DNA from: JTS-RE37 sp041743975 | GTDB lineage: Bacteria > Bacteroidota > Bacteroidia > Flavobacteriales > Flavobacteriaceae | Direction: 5' to 3' | NCBI GenBank assembly: GCA_041743975.1 | Contig: JBGTLT010000151.1 | Coordinates: 1 to 26,322, forward strand | Length of the DNA stretch: 26,322 bases | Shown: piece after piece, positions 1-6,366 of the stretch | Numbering within the stretch: the stretch's first letter is position 1 | Layout of the letters: every line of letters starts with the position of its first letter | Translations under genes and position numbers: made by a program | Notes under the pieces: generated by a model | Databases searched by the model: none | What the model was told of the DNA's origin: nothing | What the model saw: only the letters and a program-made list of their open reading frames with translations

Positions 1-325
1 TGAAAACAAAAACCCCACCCACCTGGTTCAATTCCAGGGAATTGAGTTCCCGGCTGTTGGTGCTGTTAGAAAAAACAGCATCCGAAGTGCTATTGTAATT
101 GGACCCAGATACAGTGAACAGGCTGTTAGTGAAAACCGCAGATCCTGCCGGGTTCACATTCAGGGCACTCAGGTCTCCGCCTAAAGCCCCGAAAGCCCCA
201 CTCATTGCCTGGAAGCGTGCGGTACCCTGAAGGTTTTCCGTACTATACCGAACGACATCATTGATATTCTGGGCGCTGCCTGCAGCGCATACCATTGCCA
301 TTATGAAAATATAATATCTTTTCAT
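1..325 (-). CDS. OmpP1/FadL-family outer-membrane protein, N-terminal part (runs off window)
   Basis: The minus strand from the ATG at 323-325 is open to the window edge, about 108 codons. The product starts with a signal peptide (MKRYYIFIMAMVCAAGSAQ, probable cleavage after GSA). It continues with a stretch ending GALGGDLSALNVNPAG, the N-terminal hallmark of FadL/OmpP1/TodX-type proteins in Bacteroidota. Known family role: beta-barrels that carry hydrophobic compounds across the outer membrane; the substrate cannot be told from this fragment. It begins 42 bp after the stop of the upstream low-complexity lipoprotein on the same strand, so the two may share a transcript. The stop codon lies outside the window, so length and barrel integrity cannot be judged. 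Confidence 0.75.
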   Translation of the reverse strand, partial: MKRYYIFIMAMVCAAGSAQNINDVVRYSTENLQGTARFQAMSGAFGALGGDLSALNVNPAGSAVFTNSLFTVSGSNYNSTSDAVFSNSTNSRELNSLELNQVGGVFVF

Positions 326-367
326 TGCTTCTGATTTTAAGTAAGACTGATTAAACAGTTGATAGAA

Positions 368-1783
368 TTAATTAGAGCGACCGCTTCGTCCCCCGGAGGA
401 CCTGGAACCTCCACCGGAGCTCCTTACACTCCCTGAAGACCTGGAACTGCCACCGGAACTCCTTACACTCCCCGAAGACCTTGAACTGCCACCGGAACTC
501 CTCACGCTTCCGGAGGAACTCCTGGGGGAACTGCTGCCTGAACTCCTGTAAGTGCCTGAACTCCTGGAAGTGCTTCCTGAACTACGGTAATCTGACGTGC
601 GCGGGTTACTACTGCTTCCGGAACTCCTGTAATTGCCGGAACTCCTTGGTGTGGTGCTTCTGTAAACCCCGTTCCCGGACCTGTCAGCCGATGAATTCCC
701 CCTGCTGTAGGTGCTGCTGCGTGGCTGTGTACCACGGTATGTCTGATAGGAGCGAGAATTGCTGCTGTAACTGGGTGCGGACCGCGTACTCCTGCTGGTG
801 CGGTATTCCCTGTTTCGGGCTATTGCATCCGCACTGACTGTTCGCCTGGAGGTTGTGCCACTACGATAAGCGGCTGAATTCCTGGAAGCGATACCATTCC
901 GACTGTTTACGGAACTTCGGTCAGAGACACCATTTCTGTTGCTGATATTTGACCTGCCGCTATTTGTTCTGTACCGGTCTGCATCCCCGCCGGAACGGGT
1001 TCCGATATTGGACCTTCCCCTGAGGGAATTGGAAGCAAGGGAATTCCTGTTGTAGTAGCCCCTCCTGCTCCTGTTATACGCGTAGTTGTTATTGGAATAT
1101 ATACCGTTGGAATAATAAAAAGGTGGACAGTAGTAGGCATTATAAAAACCTCCCCAGCCGTTTCCGTAGAAACCTCCCCAGCCATTACCGTAAAAGCCTC
1201 CCCAGCCATTACCGTAAAAGCCGGCATAACCCCATCCAAAGTTTCCGCCCCACCACGGGTTGTTATAACCGAATCTCCAGGGGTTGTTGAATCCCCAGCC
1301 ATATCCATAGAAACCCGAATACAACCAGGGATTGGCCCAGCCGTAATCGTAAAATCCGAACCCCATGCCATCATAAATGTTGATGTTCACACTGGTTGCG
1401 TTATCACCCCAGCCGGCATAGCCTTCATAATCGTTATTTGAGTTGAAATAGGAATCCTCTTCAATAGTATCCTGCCCCTCCTGGTCACTGTCGCTGTAAT
1501 AACCGTCTACATCCGTAAAAACTTCATCCTCCATAATCTCGCCGATCTCCCCGGCCTTTCTCCCAAAGTAATCCCCGTAGATGCCATCATTATCTTTAAC
1601 CCGCGTATCAGGCCGATGCTCCGATGTCCTGTTTACTGTAACCCTCTCAGTACCTTCTGTATAGATCCCATCATTGTCATAATAGGAAGCCTGCTGGTAG
1701 GAGCCGCAGGATACCAACAGCACCGCCATTAATAATACCAGGGGCGCTATCACGGTTTTGGGTGAAATATGGGAATGTATCAT
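368..1783 (-). CDS. Low-complexity lipoprotein, Gly/Trp/Phe-rich then Ser/Arg-rich
   Basis: 471 residues from an ATG. The N-terminus is a lipoprotein signal with lipobox LLVSC (Cys26). Residues 30-130 are acidic and contain a DNDGIY motif twice (about 36-41 and 64-69). Residues 140-225 are extremely rich in Gly, Trp, Phe, Tyr and Asn, with three near-identical GGFYGNGW units. Residues 240-471 are almost only Ser, Arg, Gly, Asn, Tyr and Thr, ending in repeated RSSGGSSRSSGSV units. This composition suggests a surface-tethered disordered or adhesive protein rather than an enzyme, but that is inference and I recognise no defined domain. It is transcribed away from proS and precedes the FadL-type gene by 42 bp. 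Long open frames in other phases here are by-products of the repeated codons. Confidence 0.8.
   Translation of the reverse strand: MIHSHISPKTVIAPLVLLMAVLLVSCGSYQQASYYDNDGIYTEGTERVTVNRTSEHRPDTRVKDNDGIYGDYFGRKAGEIGEIMEDEVFTDVDGYYSDSDQEGQDTIEEDSYFNSNNDYEGYAGWGDNATSVNINIYDGMGFGFYDYGWANPWLYSGFYGYGWGFNNPWRFGYNNPWWGGNFGWGYAGFYGNGWGGFYGNGWGGFYGNGWGGFYNAYYCPPFYYSNGIYSNNNYAYNRSRRGYYNRNSLASNSLRGRSNIGTRSGGDADRYRTNSGRSNISNRNGVSDRSSVNSRNGIASRNSAAYRSGTTSRRTVSADAIARNREYRTSRSTRSAPSYSSNSRSYQTYRGTQPRSSTYSRGNSSADRSGNGVYRSTTPRSSGNYRSSGSSSNPRTSDYRSSGSTSRSSGTYRSSGSSSPRSSSGSVRSSGGSSRSSGSVRSSGGSSRSSGSVRSSGGGSRSSGGRSGRSN
1149..1220 (-). repeat. Three tandem 24-bp coding repeats
   Basis: Three head-to-tail 24-bp units start at 1149, 1173 and 1197. 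The second and third are identical; the first differs at a few bases. Each encodes eight residues of the pattern GFYGNGWG inside the lipoprotein gene. The near-perfect identity suggests recent expansion by slippage, so the copy number may differ between strains. Confidence 0.85.
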
Positions 1784-1812
1784 CGTTGTAGATTTATATT
1801 GTTGAACATACT

Positions 1813-1843
1813 AAAAATAGTTAGTTTTACCGAACTATTTTTG
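1813..1843. promoter_or_regulatory. Palindromic divergent promoter between lipoprotein gene and proS
   Basis: Two perfect 10-bp inverted arms, AAAAATAGTT at 1813-1822 and AACTATTTTT at 1833-1842, lie in the 97-bp spacer between divergent genes. The right arm contains TATTTTTG (1836-1843), an exact match to the Bacteroidota -7 consensus TAnnTTTG, placed about 37 bp before the proS ATG. Read on the minus strand, the left arm gives TATTTTTA, a 7/8 match, placed about 30 bp before the lipoprotein ATG. No clear -33 TTTG is seen at the usual distance for either. The symmetry could be two back-to-back promoters or an operator overlying them. Confidence 0.5.
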
Positions 1844-1880
1844 TTAATTAAGACACAAGTTTTGTGCCAAAGTACGGTAG

Positions 1881-3356
1881 ATGGGTAAAAATTTGACGAA
1901 ACGAAGCGAGGATTATTCCAAATGGTATAACGAACTCGTTGTAAAAGCAGACCTGGCGGAAAACAGCGCGGTGAGGGGTTGTATGGTAATCAAACCATAT
2001 GGTTATGCAATTTGGGAGAAAATGCAGGCTGCACTGGATGGGATGTTCAAGGAAACGGGCCATGAAAATGCCTATTTCCCCTTATTTATCCCCAAATCCT
2101 TCTTTAGCAAGGAGGCAAGCCATGTAGAGGGGTTTGCAAAGGAATGCGCGGTGGTAACCCATTACAGGCTGAAAAATGCCGAAGATGGCAGCGGCATAGT
2201 GGTGGATGAAGACGCCAGGCTGGAGGAAGAGCTGATTGTCAGGCCTACCTCCGAAACCATTATCTGGGATACCTACAGAAGGTGGATTCAATCGTACCGG
2301 GACTTGCCCCTTCTGATCAATCAATGGGCCAATGTAGTGCGTTGGGAGATGCGTACCCGCCTGTTCCTGCGAACCGCTGAGTTTCTATGGCAGGAAGGCC
2401 ACACGGCCCATGCAACGCAACAGGAGGCTATAGAGGAGGCAGAATTGATCCTGAAAATCTATGCAGATTTTGCGGAAAACCATATGGCTGTTCCGGTGGT
2501 ACAGGGTATTAAGACAGCCAGTGAGCGTTTTGCAGGTGCAGTTGAAACCTATTGCATTGAAGCCTTAATGCAGGATGGAAAATCCTTGCAGGCGGGAACC
2601 TCCCACTTTTTGGGCCAAAATTTCGCTAAGGCGTTCGACGTAAAATTCACCACCCGTGAAGGGAAACAGGAACTTGTCTGGGCAACCTCCTGGGGTGCAT
2701 CAACCCGACTGATGGGGGCTCTTGTGATGACACACAGCGATGACAATGGATTGGTCCTGCCCCCTAAACTGGCCCCTATACAGGTGGTAATAATTCCTAT
2801 TTATAAAGGCCTTGAAGAATTGGATGCGATTTCCGATAAAGTGGGACCGTTGATTATAGCATTACGCTCCAGGGGAATATCCGTAAAATATGATAAACGG
2901 GATACGCATAAACCGGGTTTCAAATTCAATGAGTACGAATTGAAAGGAGTTCCTGTAAGAATTGCGATAGGGCCTCGGGATCTTGAAAATAACACCTATG
3001 AATTGGCCCGCCGGGATACGTTGCAAAAAGAGACAGTTGCTGCCGATGGGGTTGTTGACCGCATAGAAGCCCTTATGTCAGACATACAGGAGACAATTTT
3101 TAATAGAGCACTGGCCTACAAGGAATCCCATATTACGCCGGTGGATACCTATGCAGAATTTAAGGAAGTACTCGAGGAAAAAGGCGGATTTATTGCAGCA
3201 CATTGGGATGGTACTTCCGAAACTGAAGATCGTATCAAGAATGAAACCAAGGCCACAATACGCTGCATCCCATTTGATATGGATACTACCCCCGGAAAGT
3301 GTATGGTTAGTGGCCTTCCTTCCGCACAAAGAGTTTTATTTGCAAAGGCATACTAG
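1881..3356 (+). CDS. proS: Prolyl-tRNA synthetase, archaeal/eukaryotic type
   Basis: 491 residues, full length for the short ProRS type without an editing insertion domain. It attaches proline to tRNA-Pro in the cytoplasm. The class II catalytic core spans about residues 30-300: the RPTSE proline-site motif at 121-125, motif 2 around RWEMRTR (154-160) and FLWQEGHTAHA (168-178), and motif 3 leading into the LPPKLAP segment (293-299). The anticodon-binding domain follows (about 300-405). The C-terminal extension ends in the conserved terminal Tyr. Only two cysteines (462 and 474) remain in the region that binds zinc in some relatives, so the zinc site is probably lost. It is a single-gene unit with its own predicted promoter, followed by tRNA-Glu genes. 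Confidence 0.97.
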   Translation: MGKNLTKRSEDYSKWYNELVVKADLAENSAVRGCMVIKPYGYAIWEKMQAALDGMFKETGHENAYFPLFIPKSFFSKEASHVEGFAKECAVVTHYRLKNAEDGSGIVVDEDARLEEELIVRPTSETIIWDTYRRWIQSYRDLPLLINQWANVVRWEMRTRLFLRTAEFLWQEGHTAHATQQEAIEEAELILKIYADFAENHMAVPVVQGIKTASERFAGAVETYCIEALMQDGKSLQAGTSHFLGQNFAKAFDVKFTTREGKQELVWATSWGASTRLMGALVMTHSDDNGLVLPPKLAPIQVVIIPIYKGLEELDAISDKVGPLIIALRSRGISVKYDKRDTHKPGFKFNEYELKGVPVRIAIGPRDLENNTYELARRDTLQKETVAADGVVDRIEALMSDIQETIFNRALAYKESHITPVDTYAEFKEVLEEKGGFIAAHWDGTSETEDRIKNETKATIRCIPFDMDTTPGKCMVSGLPSAQRVLFAKAY

Positions 3357-3383
3357 AACCGGACAAAAAATAGGATAATGGTG

Positions 3384-3413
3384 TTGTGATAGTTAAAAAT
3401 AATTGTATTTTTG
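3384..3413 (+). promoter_or_regulatory. Bacteroidota-type promoter for the tRNA-Glu genes
   Basis: TTG at 3384-3386 (-33 region) is followed after 19 bp by TATTTTTG at 3406-3413, matching the Bacteroidota primary-sigma consensus TTTG-N19-TAnnTTTG closely. Transcription would start near 3420, about 16 bp before the first tRNA-Glu. This is the best promoter match in the window. Confidence 0.65.
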
Positions 3414-3435
3414 CATCCGCATTTATACAAAGCAC

Positions 3436-3507
3436 GGCCCGTTCGTCTAGGGGTTAGGACGCCAGGTTTTCATCCTGGTAACAGGGGTTCGATTCCCCTA
3501 CGGGCTA
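3436..3507 (+). tRNA. tRNA-Glu (anticodon TTC), copy 1
   Basis: 72-nt cloverleaf. The acceptor stem GGCCCGT pairs with ACGGGCT (the first pair is G-U), with discriminator A at 3507. The anticodon stem CCAGG/CCTGG encloses the loop TTTTCAT with anticodon TTC at 3469-3471. The T-arm contains GGTTCGATTCC. CCA is not encoded. It lies directly downstream of a strong promoter and is identical to the copy 157 bp further on. Confidence 0.97.
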
Positions 3508-3592
3508 CAAAAGTAGTAGGATCAGGATTGCAGGGATGATGCGGGCAGGTCTCCGGTAAATAGCTAAGGGACATGACATTCACGTTTAATTG

Positions 3593-3664
3593 GGCCCGTT
3601 CGTCTAGGGGTTAGGACGCCAGGTTTTCATCCTGGTAACAGGGGTTCGATTCCCCTACGGGCTA
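3593..3664 (+). tRNA. tRNA-Glu (anticodon TTC), copy 2
   Basis: Base-for-base identical over all 72 nt to the copy at 3436-3507, but with different flanks. The 85-bp spacer contains no promoter I recognise, so both tRNAs are probably processed from one transcript that may run on into rpsT. Confidence 0.97.
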
Positions 3665-3727
3665 CAACACCTTGTTGGGTTTTAAAAAATAATTAAAGCA
3701 GTTTTCGAAAGATATAATTCAGATAAA

Positions 3728-3985
3728 ATGGCAAATCACAAGTCGGCATTAAAGAGAATCAGAAGGAACGAGGAAGTACGCCTTCGCAACAGGTACCAGC
3801 ACAAGACTACCCGTAATGCAATCAAAAAATTGCGTGAGGAAACCAGCCAGGAAAAGGCTGAAGCCCTGTTACCTACCATTGTGGGCATGATAGACAAGTT
3901 GGCCAAGCGAAATATTATCCATGATAATAAAGCTGCGAACTTAAAAAGTAAATTGATGAAGCAGGTTGCAACCCTGCAGAAATAA
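3728..3985 (+). CDS. rpsT: 30S ribosomal protein S20
   Basis: 85 residues, the usual S20 length. The sequence opens MANHKSALKRIRRNEE, the typical S20 N-terminus, and is strongly basic and helical throughout. S20 binds 16S rRNA and helps assemble the small subunit. The ATG at 3728 follows 63 bp after the second tRNA-Glu, and a strong intrinsic terminator follows the stop by about 27 bp. The gene is likely expressed with, or just downstream of, the tRNA pair. Confidence 0.97.
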   Translation: MANHKSALKRIRRNEEVRLRNRYQHKTTRNAIKKLREETSQEKAEALLPTIVGMIDKLAKRNIIHDNKAANLKSKLMKQVATLQK

Positions 3986-4012
3986 TAACTTCCCGTCTAT
4001 ATAAATCAGCTG

Positions 4013-4042
4013 GCCCTGGACCCTGGTCCGGGCTTTTTTTTT
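4013..4042 (+). terminator. Intrinsic terminator of rpsT
   Basis: A GC-rich hairpin (GCCC-T-GGACC paired with GGTCC-GGGC, with one bulged T and a tight loop) is followed by nine T residues. It ends the proS/tRNA/rpsT strand just before the converging SDR-like gene, whose stop is at 4044. Confidence 0.85.
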
Positions 4043-4043
4043 G

Positions 4044-4646
4044 TTATTCATAGATTCTGATAACCTCCCCATTCCCTTTTCCTTCCACACTCCGGATATA
4101 ACCGCGGATCATTTTTTCCATCGGGATGGGATGGTGCCCCGGGAAGTAATCCAGGTATTTTGCGACTGCATCTTCCACCAATCCGGAAGACACTACATTG
4201 AGGCGAATGCCATGTTCCAGTTCAAGGGCCACCGCTTTTACAAAACTATGGATAGCGCCGTTTACCATGGCAGCACTGGCAGTCTGGGGTACAGGGTCAT
4301 CTGCGAGTATTCCTGTGGTTAGTGTAATGGACCCGCCCCTGTTGAGGTAAGCGACCCCTATTCGCACTACGTTCACTTGTCCCATCAGCTTACTTCTGAT
4401 ACCGATATAATAATCCTCCTCCCCCAACTCATTGAAAGGTGCCCATTTTGCTTCCCCAGCCGTGCATATAATGGCATCAAGCTTCCCTGTTTTTTTAAAA
4501 AGCGCTTCGAGCGATTCACAGCTGCCGATATCTGCCTGCTCAGCCCCGCTGTTGCGCCCGGCCACGATAACTTCGTTTTTTGGTGAAAAATAAGCCGTTA
4601 CGCTCCGGCCTATGGTCCCGTCACCTCCTATAACCAGTATTTTCAT
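4044..4646 (-). CDS. Short-chain dehydrogenase-fold protein lacking the catalytic dyad
   Basis: 200 residues with a Rossmann nucleotide-binding N-terminus: GGDGTIG at residues 7-13, variant of the SDR TGxxxGxG, and CTAG at 61-64 for the usual NNAG. The later stretch LELEHGIRLNVVSSG matches the SDR core. At the active site, the YxxxK positions read Ala125 and Asn129 within SAAMVNGA. A subgroup of small annotated SDRs shows the same ASAALVNGA-type replacement, so this is probably a family trait rather than damage. It may bind NAD(P) without classical SDR catalysis, or use other residues. It is the last gene of a same-strand series with a 43-bp gap to the 7-TM gene upstream. Confidence 0.8.
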   Translation of the reverse strand: MKILVIGGDGTIGRSVTAYFSPKNEVIVAGRNSGAEQADIGSCESLEALFKKTGKLDAIICTAGEAKWAPFNELGEEDYYIGIRSKLMGQVNVVRIGVAYLNRGGSITLTTGILADDPVPQTASAAMVNGAIHSFVKAVALELEHGIRLNVVSSGLVEDAVAKYLDYFPGHHPIPMEKMIRGYIRSVEGKGNGEVIRIYE

Positions 4647-4689
4647 AAGGTACTTTTATTTAAAGGTTCATACATACTCAATTTAAATC

Positions 4690-5385
4690 CTAGGAGTACT
4701 TTCTTTTCCGCGTAAAGAAAAATCCGACGATAAAACAGCCGTACATAATGAGGATCAGTATCAAATGAATCTTTCGAATGTAGAGGGCCTCATTTGCCCC
4801 GGTAATGCTATTGTAGTACCGGATGACCTTTATAGGCAGATAGCAGAGATAAAAGATTAACATCCCGGTACCGATCCAAAATAGGAGGTCGCGCTTTGGG
4901 AATATGTTGGTATAGACCTCCCTTAATTCCTCATAGTAAAAAAGGATAGCGCAAATCAATACCAGAGTCCCGGCTATATAGGTATAGAATTGGGATTCTA
5001 ACATAAAATTTTGAATAATCGGGTTAAAAATTGCAGTGAGGAGGAATACGCTGGTACCGCCTAAGATGAAATTCCTGAATTTTTTATGTTTTAAACTGGA
5101 ATGGAATACAAAGAAGAAATAGAGGAAGAAAATAACATTGTAAATATTGTAAATTACCACATTGTAGTCCGAGTACAGGTCGCTCCAGACAAAACTATAT
5201 TGTTCGCTGTATTTAATCACATACCCCAGCACTTCATTTAAAAAGGTATACATGAGGAGGACTGGGAAATATTTCAGGGGCGTATCAAAATAACGGGGAT
5301 ACTGCCATAAGGCAAAACCAAGCGCCAATCCATAAAGGGGTATGAATGAGTTTTCCAGTATGGTATTTAGAAAATCTAAATCCAT
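4690..5385 (-). CDS. Conserved seven-helix membrane protein, function unknown
   Basis: 231 residues, very rich in aromatic residues, with about seven predicted membrane helices (roughly 12-28, 38-56, 78-96, 105-125, 135-150, 167-187 and 205-225). The C-terminus is short and basic (RKRKYS). I do not recognise a characterised family or a catalytic motif. It lies 31 bp downstream of a lipoprotein gene and 43 bp upstream of the SDR-like gene, all on one strand, so an operon is likely. A lipoprotein beside a 7-TM protein suggests an envelope sensing or signalling pair, but this is only inference from context. Confidence 0.7.
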   Translation of the reverse strand: MDLDFLNTILENSFIPLYGLALGFALWQYPRYFDTPLKYFPVLLMYTFLNEVLGYVIKYSEQYSFVWSDLYSDYNVVIYNIYNVIFFLYFFFVFHSSLKHKKFRNFILGGTSVFLLTAIFNPIIQNFMLESQFYTYIAGTLVLICAILFYYEELREVYTNIFPKRDLLFWIGTGMLIFYLCYLPIKVIRYYNSITGANEALYIRKIHLILILIMYGCFIVGFFFTRKRKYS

Positions 5386-5416
5386 TCAGTAAAATAGTAA
5401 AAAAGAATTAACCTAT

Positions 5417-6172
5417 TTAATTATTGTGATAGGGTGGCGGAACCATGTTTCCTTCATTCAAAATTAAACTTTTACCAGGTGCAAATGGAATGGCAGGGTT
5501 GAGGTAATCAGGTCCCGAAGGCAACGGCACAAAAGAGGCATACGCCTTCCCCTCCTTTCCATTTGCCGTACCTATACCCTGGGTATCGACGGGCTGAAGC
5601 TGGTCTCCCAATAAAGCTGGGTTCCAGACACCTTTTTCATTAGGCATGATATAAAATCCATATTCCCGGTCCCCCTTCTTAAGGGTGGGTATCATAAACA
5701 AGGAATTTTGCCTTGGATGTACTACCGGTTTCCCGCTTTCAAATTTCTCCTGGTCCGGGTAGTTTGAGAAATACAAGCGCAGGCTGGAGATTTCAACATT
5801 GGCACGTTTAGCTTCCTGTTCAATATACTGTATGTACTGTTTGATGGTCTTTAAATCGTAATAGGTAAACCGTGCCACATCAAACGCGGCAGATGCAGCT
5901 TCTCCGGGCGGGTTATCCTGCTGCGTTTTAATGTTTCCCCCGCTTCTATTGATAGAATCTTCATAGTGCTGGATCAGCGGGATTCTGCGTTCAGAATAGT
6001 TGGTATACATAGACCGTGCTTCTTCCACTGATACTATCTGGTCCGGGGCATCAATTTCTGTGGCTGGTCCGTCCCCATCCTGATCCCTGCTGTCCGGTTT
6101 ACAATTGGAAAAGGCAAGGACCATTATGGCCATAGCAAGAAGAGATACAAATTGGTTTTTTGCGTAAAACAT
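5417..6172 (-). CDS. Conserved lipoprotein of unknown function
   Basis: 251 residues from the ATG at 6172. An in-frame TTG at 6214 would add 14 residues but would bury the signal peptide, so the ATG is preferred. The N-terminus has a charged start, a hydrophobic core (SLLAMAIMVLAF) and a probable lipidated Cys24 in FSNCK; the Asn before Cys is unusual for a lipobox. The mature part has an acidic linker, then a compact domain with notable segments ARFTYYDLKTIKQYIQYIEQEA, LRLYFSNYP and HPRQNSLFMIPTL. These look like a conserved Bacteroidota family of unknown function. It is the first gene of the probable three-gene operon with the 7-TM and SDR-like proteins. Confidence 0.72.
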   Translation of the reverse strand: MFYAKNQFVSLLAMAIMVLAFSNCKPDSRDQDGDGPATEIDAPDQIVSVEEARSMYTNYSERRIPLIQHYEDSINRSGGNIKTQQDNPPGEAASAAFDVARFTYYDLKTIKQYIQYIEQEAKRANVEISSLRLYFSNYPDQEKFESGKPVVHPRQNSLFMIPTLKKGDREYGFYIMPNEKGVWNPALLGDQLQPVDTQGIGTANGKEGKAYASFVPLPSGPDYLNPAIPFAPGKSLILNEGNMVPPPYHNN

Positions 6173-6244
6173 GTTCCATAATTTTAAAGGTTCTGCTAAT
6201 AATAATCTATTCAAAATCAGTGGGGGGAACTGTTTTTCAGTAAT

Positions 6245-6278
6245 TAAAAGTAGTATTTATTCTTAATAATTGTACAAA
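6245..6278 (-). promoter_or_regulatory. Possible promoter of the lipoprotein/7-TM/SDR operon
   Basis: On the minus strand, TTTG (6278-6275) is followed after 22 bp by TACTTTTA (6252-6245), a 7/8 match to TAnnTTTG. The spacer is slightly longer than usual. It would give a leader of about 65 nt before the ATG at 6172, which also argues against the TTG start at 6214. Confidence 0.35.
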
Positions 6279-6309
6279 ACGGTGAAGGTATTCGTCCTAA
6301 TACAACCCC

Positions 6310-6346
6310 AAAAAAAAAATCCCAGTGGCTGTTGTCACTGGGATTT
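6310..6346 (-). terminator. Intrinsic terminator of rho
   Basis: On the minus strand, AAATCCCAGTG (6346-6336) pairs perfectly with CACTGGGATTT (6327-6317) around an 8-nt loop and runs on into a T-tract. It sits about 20 bp after the rho stop codon. Confidence 0.88.
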
Positions 6347-6366
6347 ATCATTTGAAGGGTGCTTAT

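Noticed and set aside
1149..1220. Regularly spaced repeats considered as a CRISPR array.
   Set aside because: The units are contiguous 24-bp coding repeats without spacers, lie in frame within a gene and have no cas genes nearby.
481..1374. Long open frames on both strands overlapping the lipoprotein gene.
   Set aside because: They arise from the repetitive Ser/Arg and Gly/Trp codons. Only the 471-residue frame has a signal peptide and a full span.
3436..3664. The direct repeat of 72 bp considered as attachment sites of an integrated element.
   Set aside because: Both copies are complete tRNA-Glu genes only 85 bp apart, with no integrase or cargo between them.
6172..6214. TTG start adding 14 residues to the lipoprotein of the 7-TM operon.
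   Set aside because: It would place a charged, non-signal segment before the signal peptide; the ATG at 6172 gives a normal lipoprotein N-terminus.
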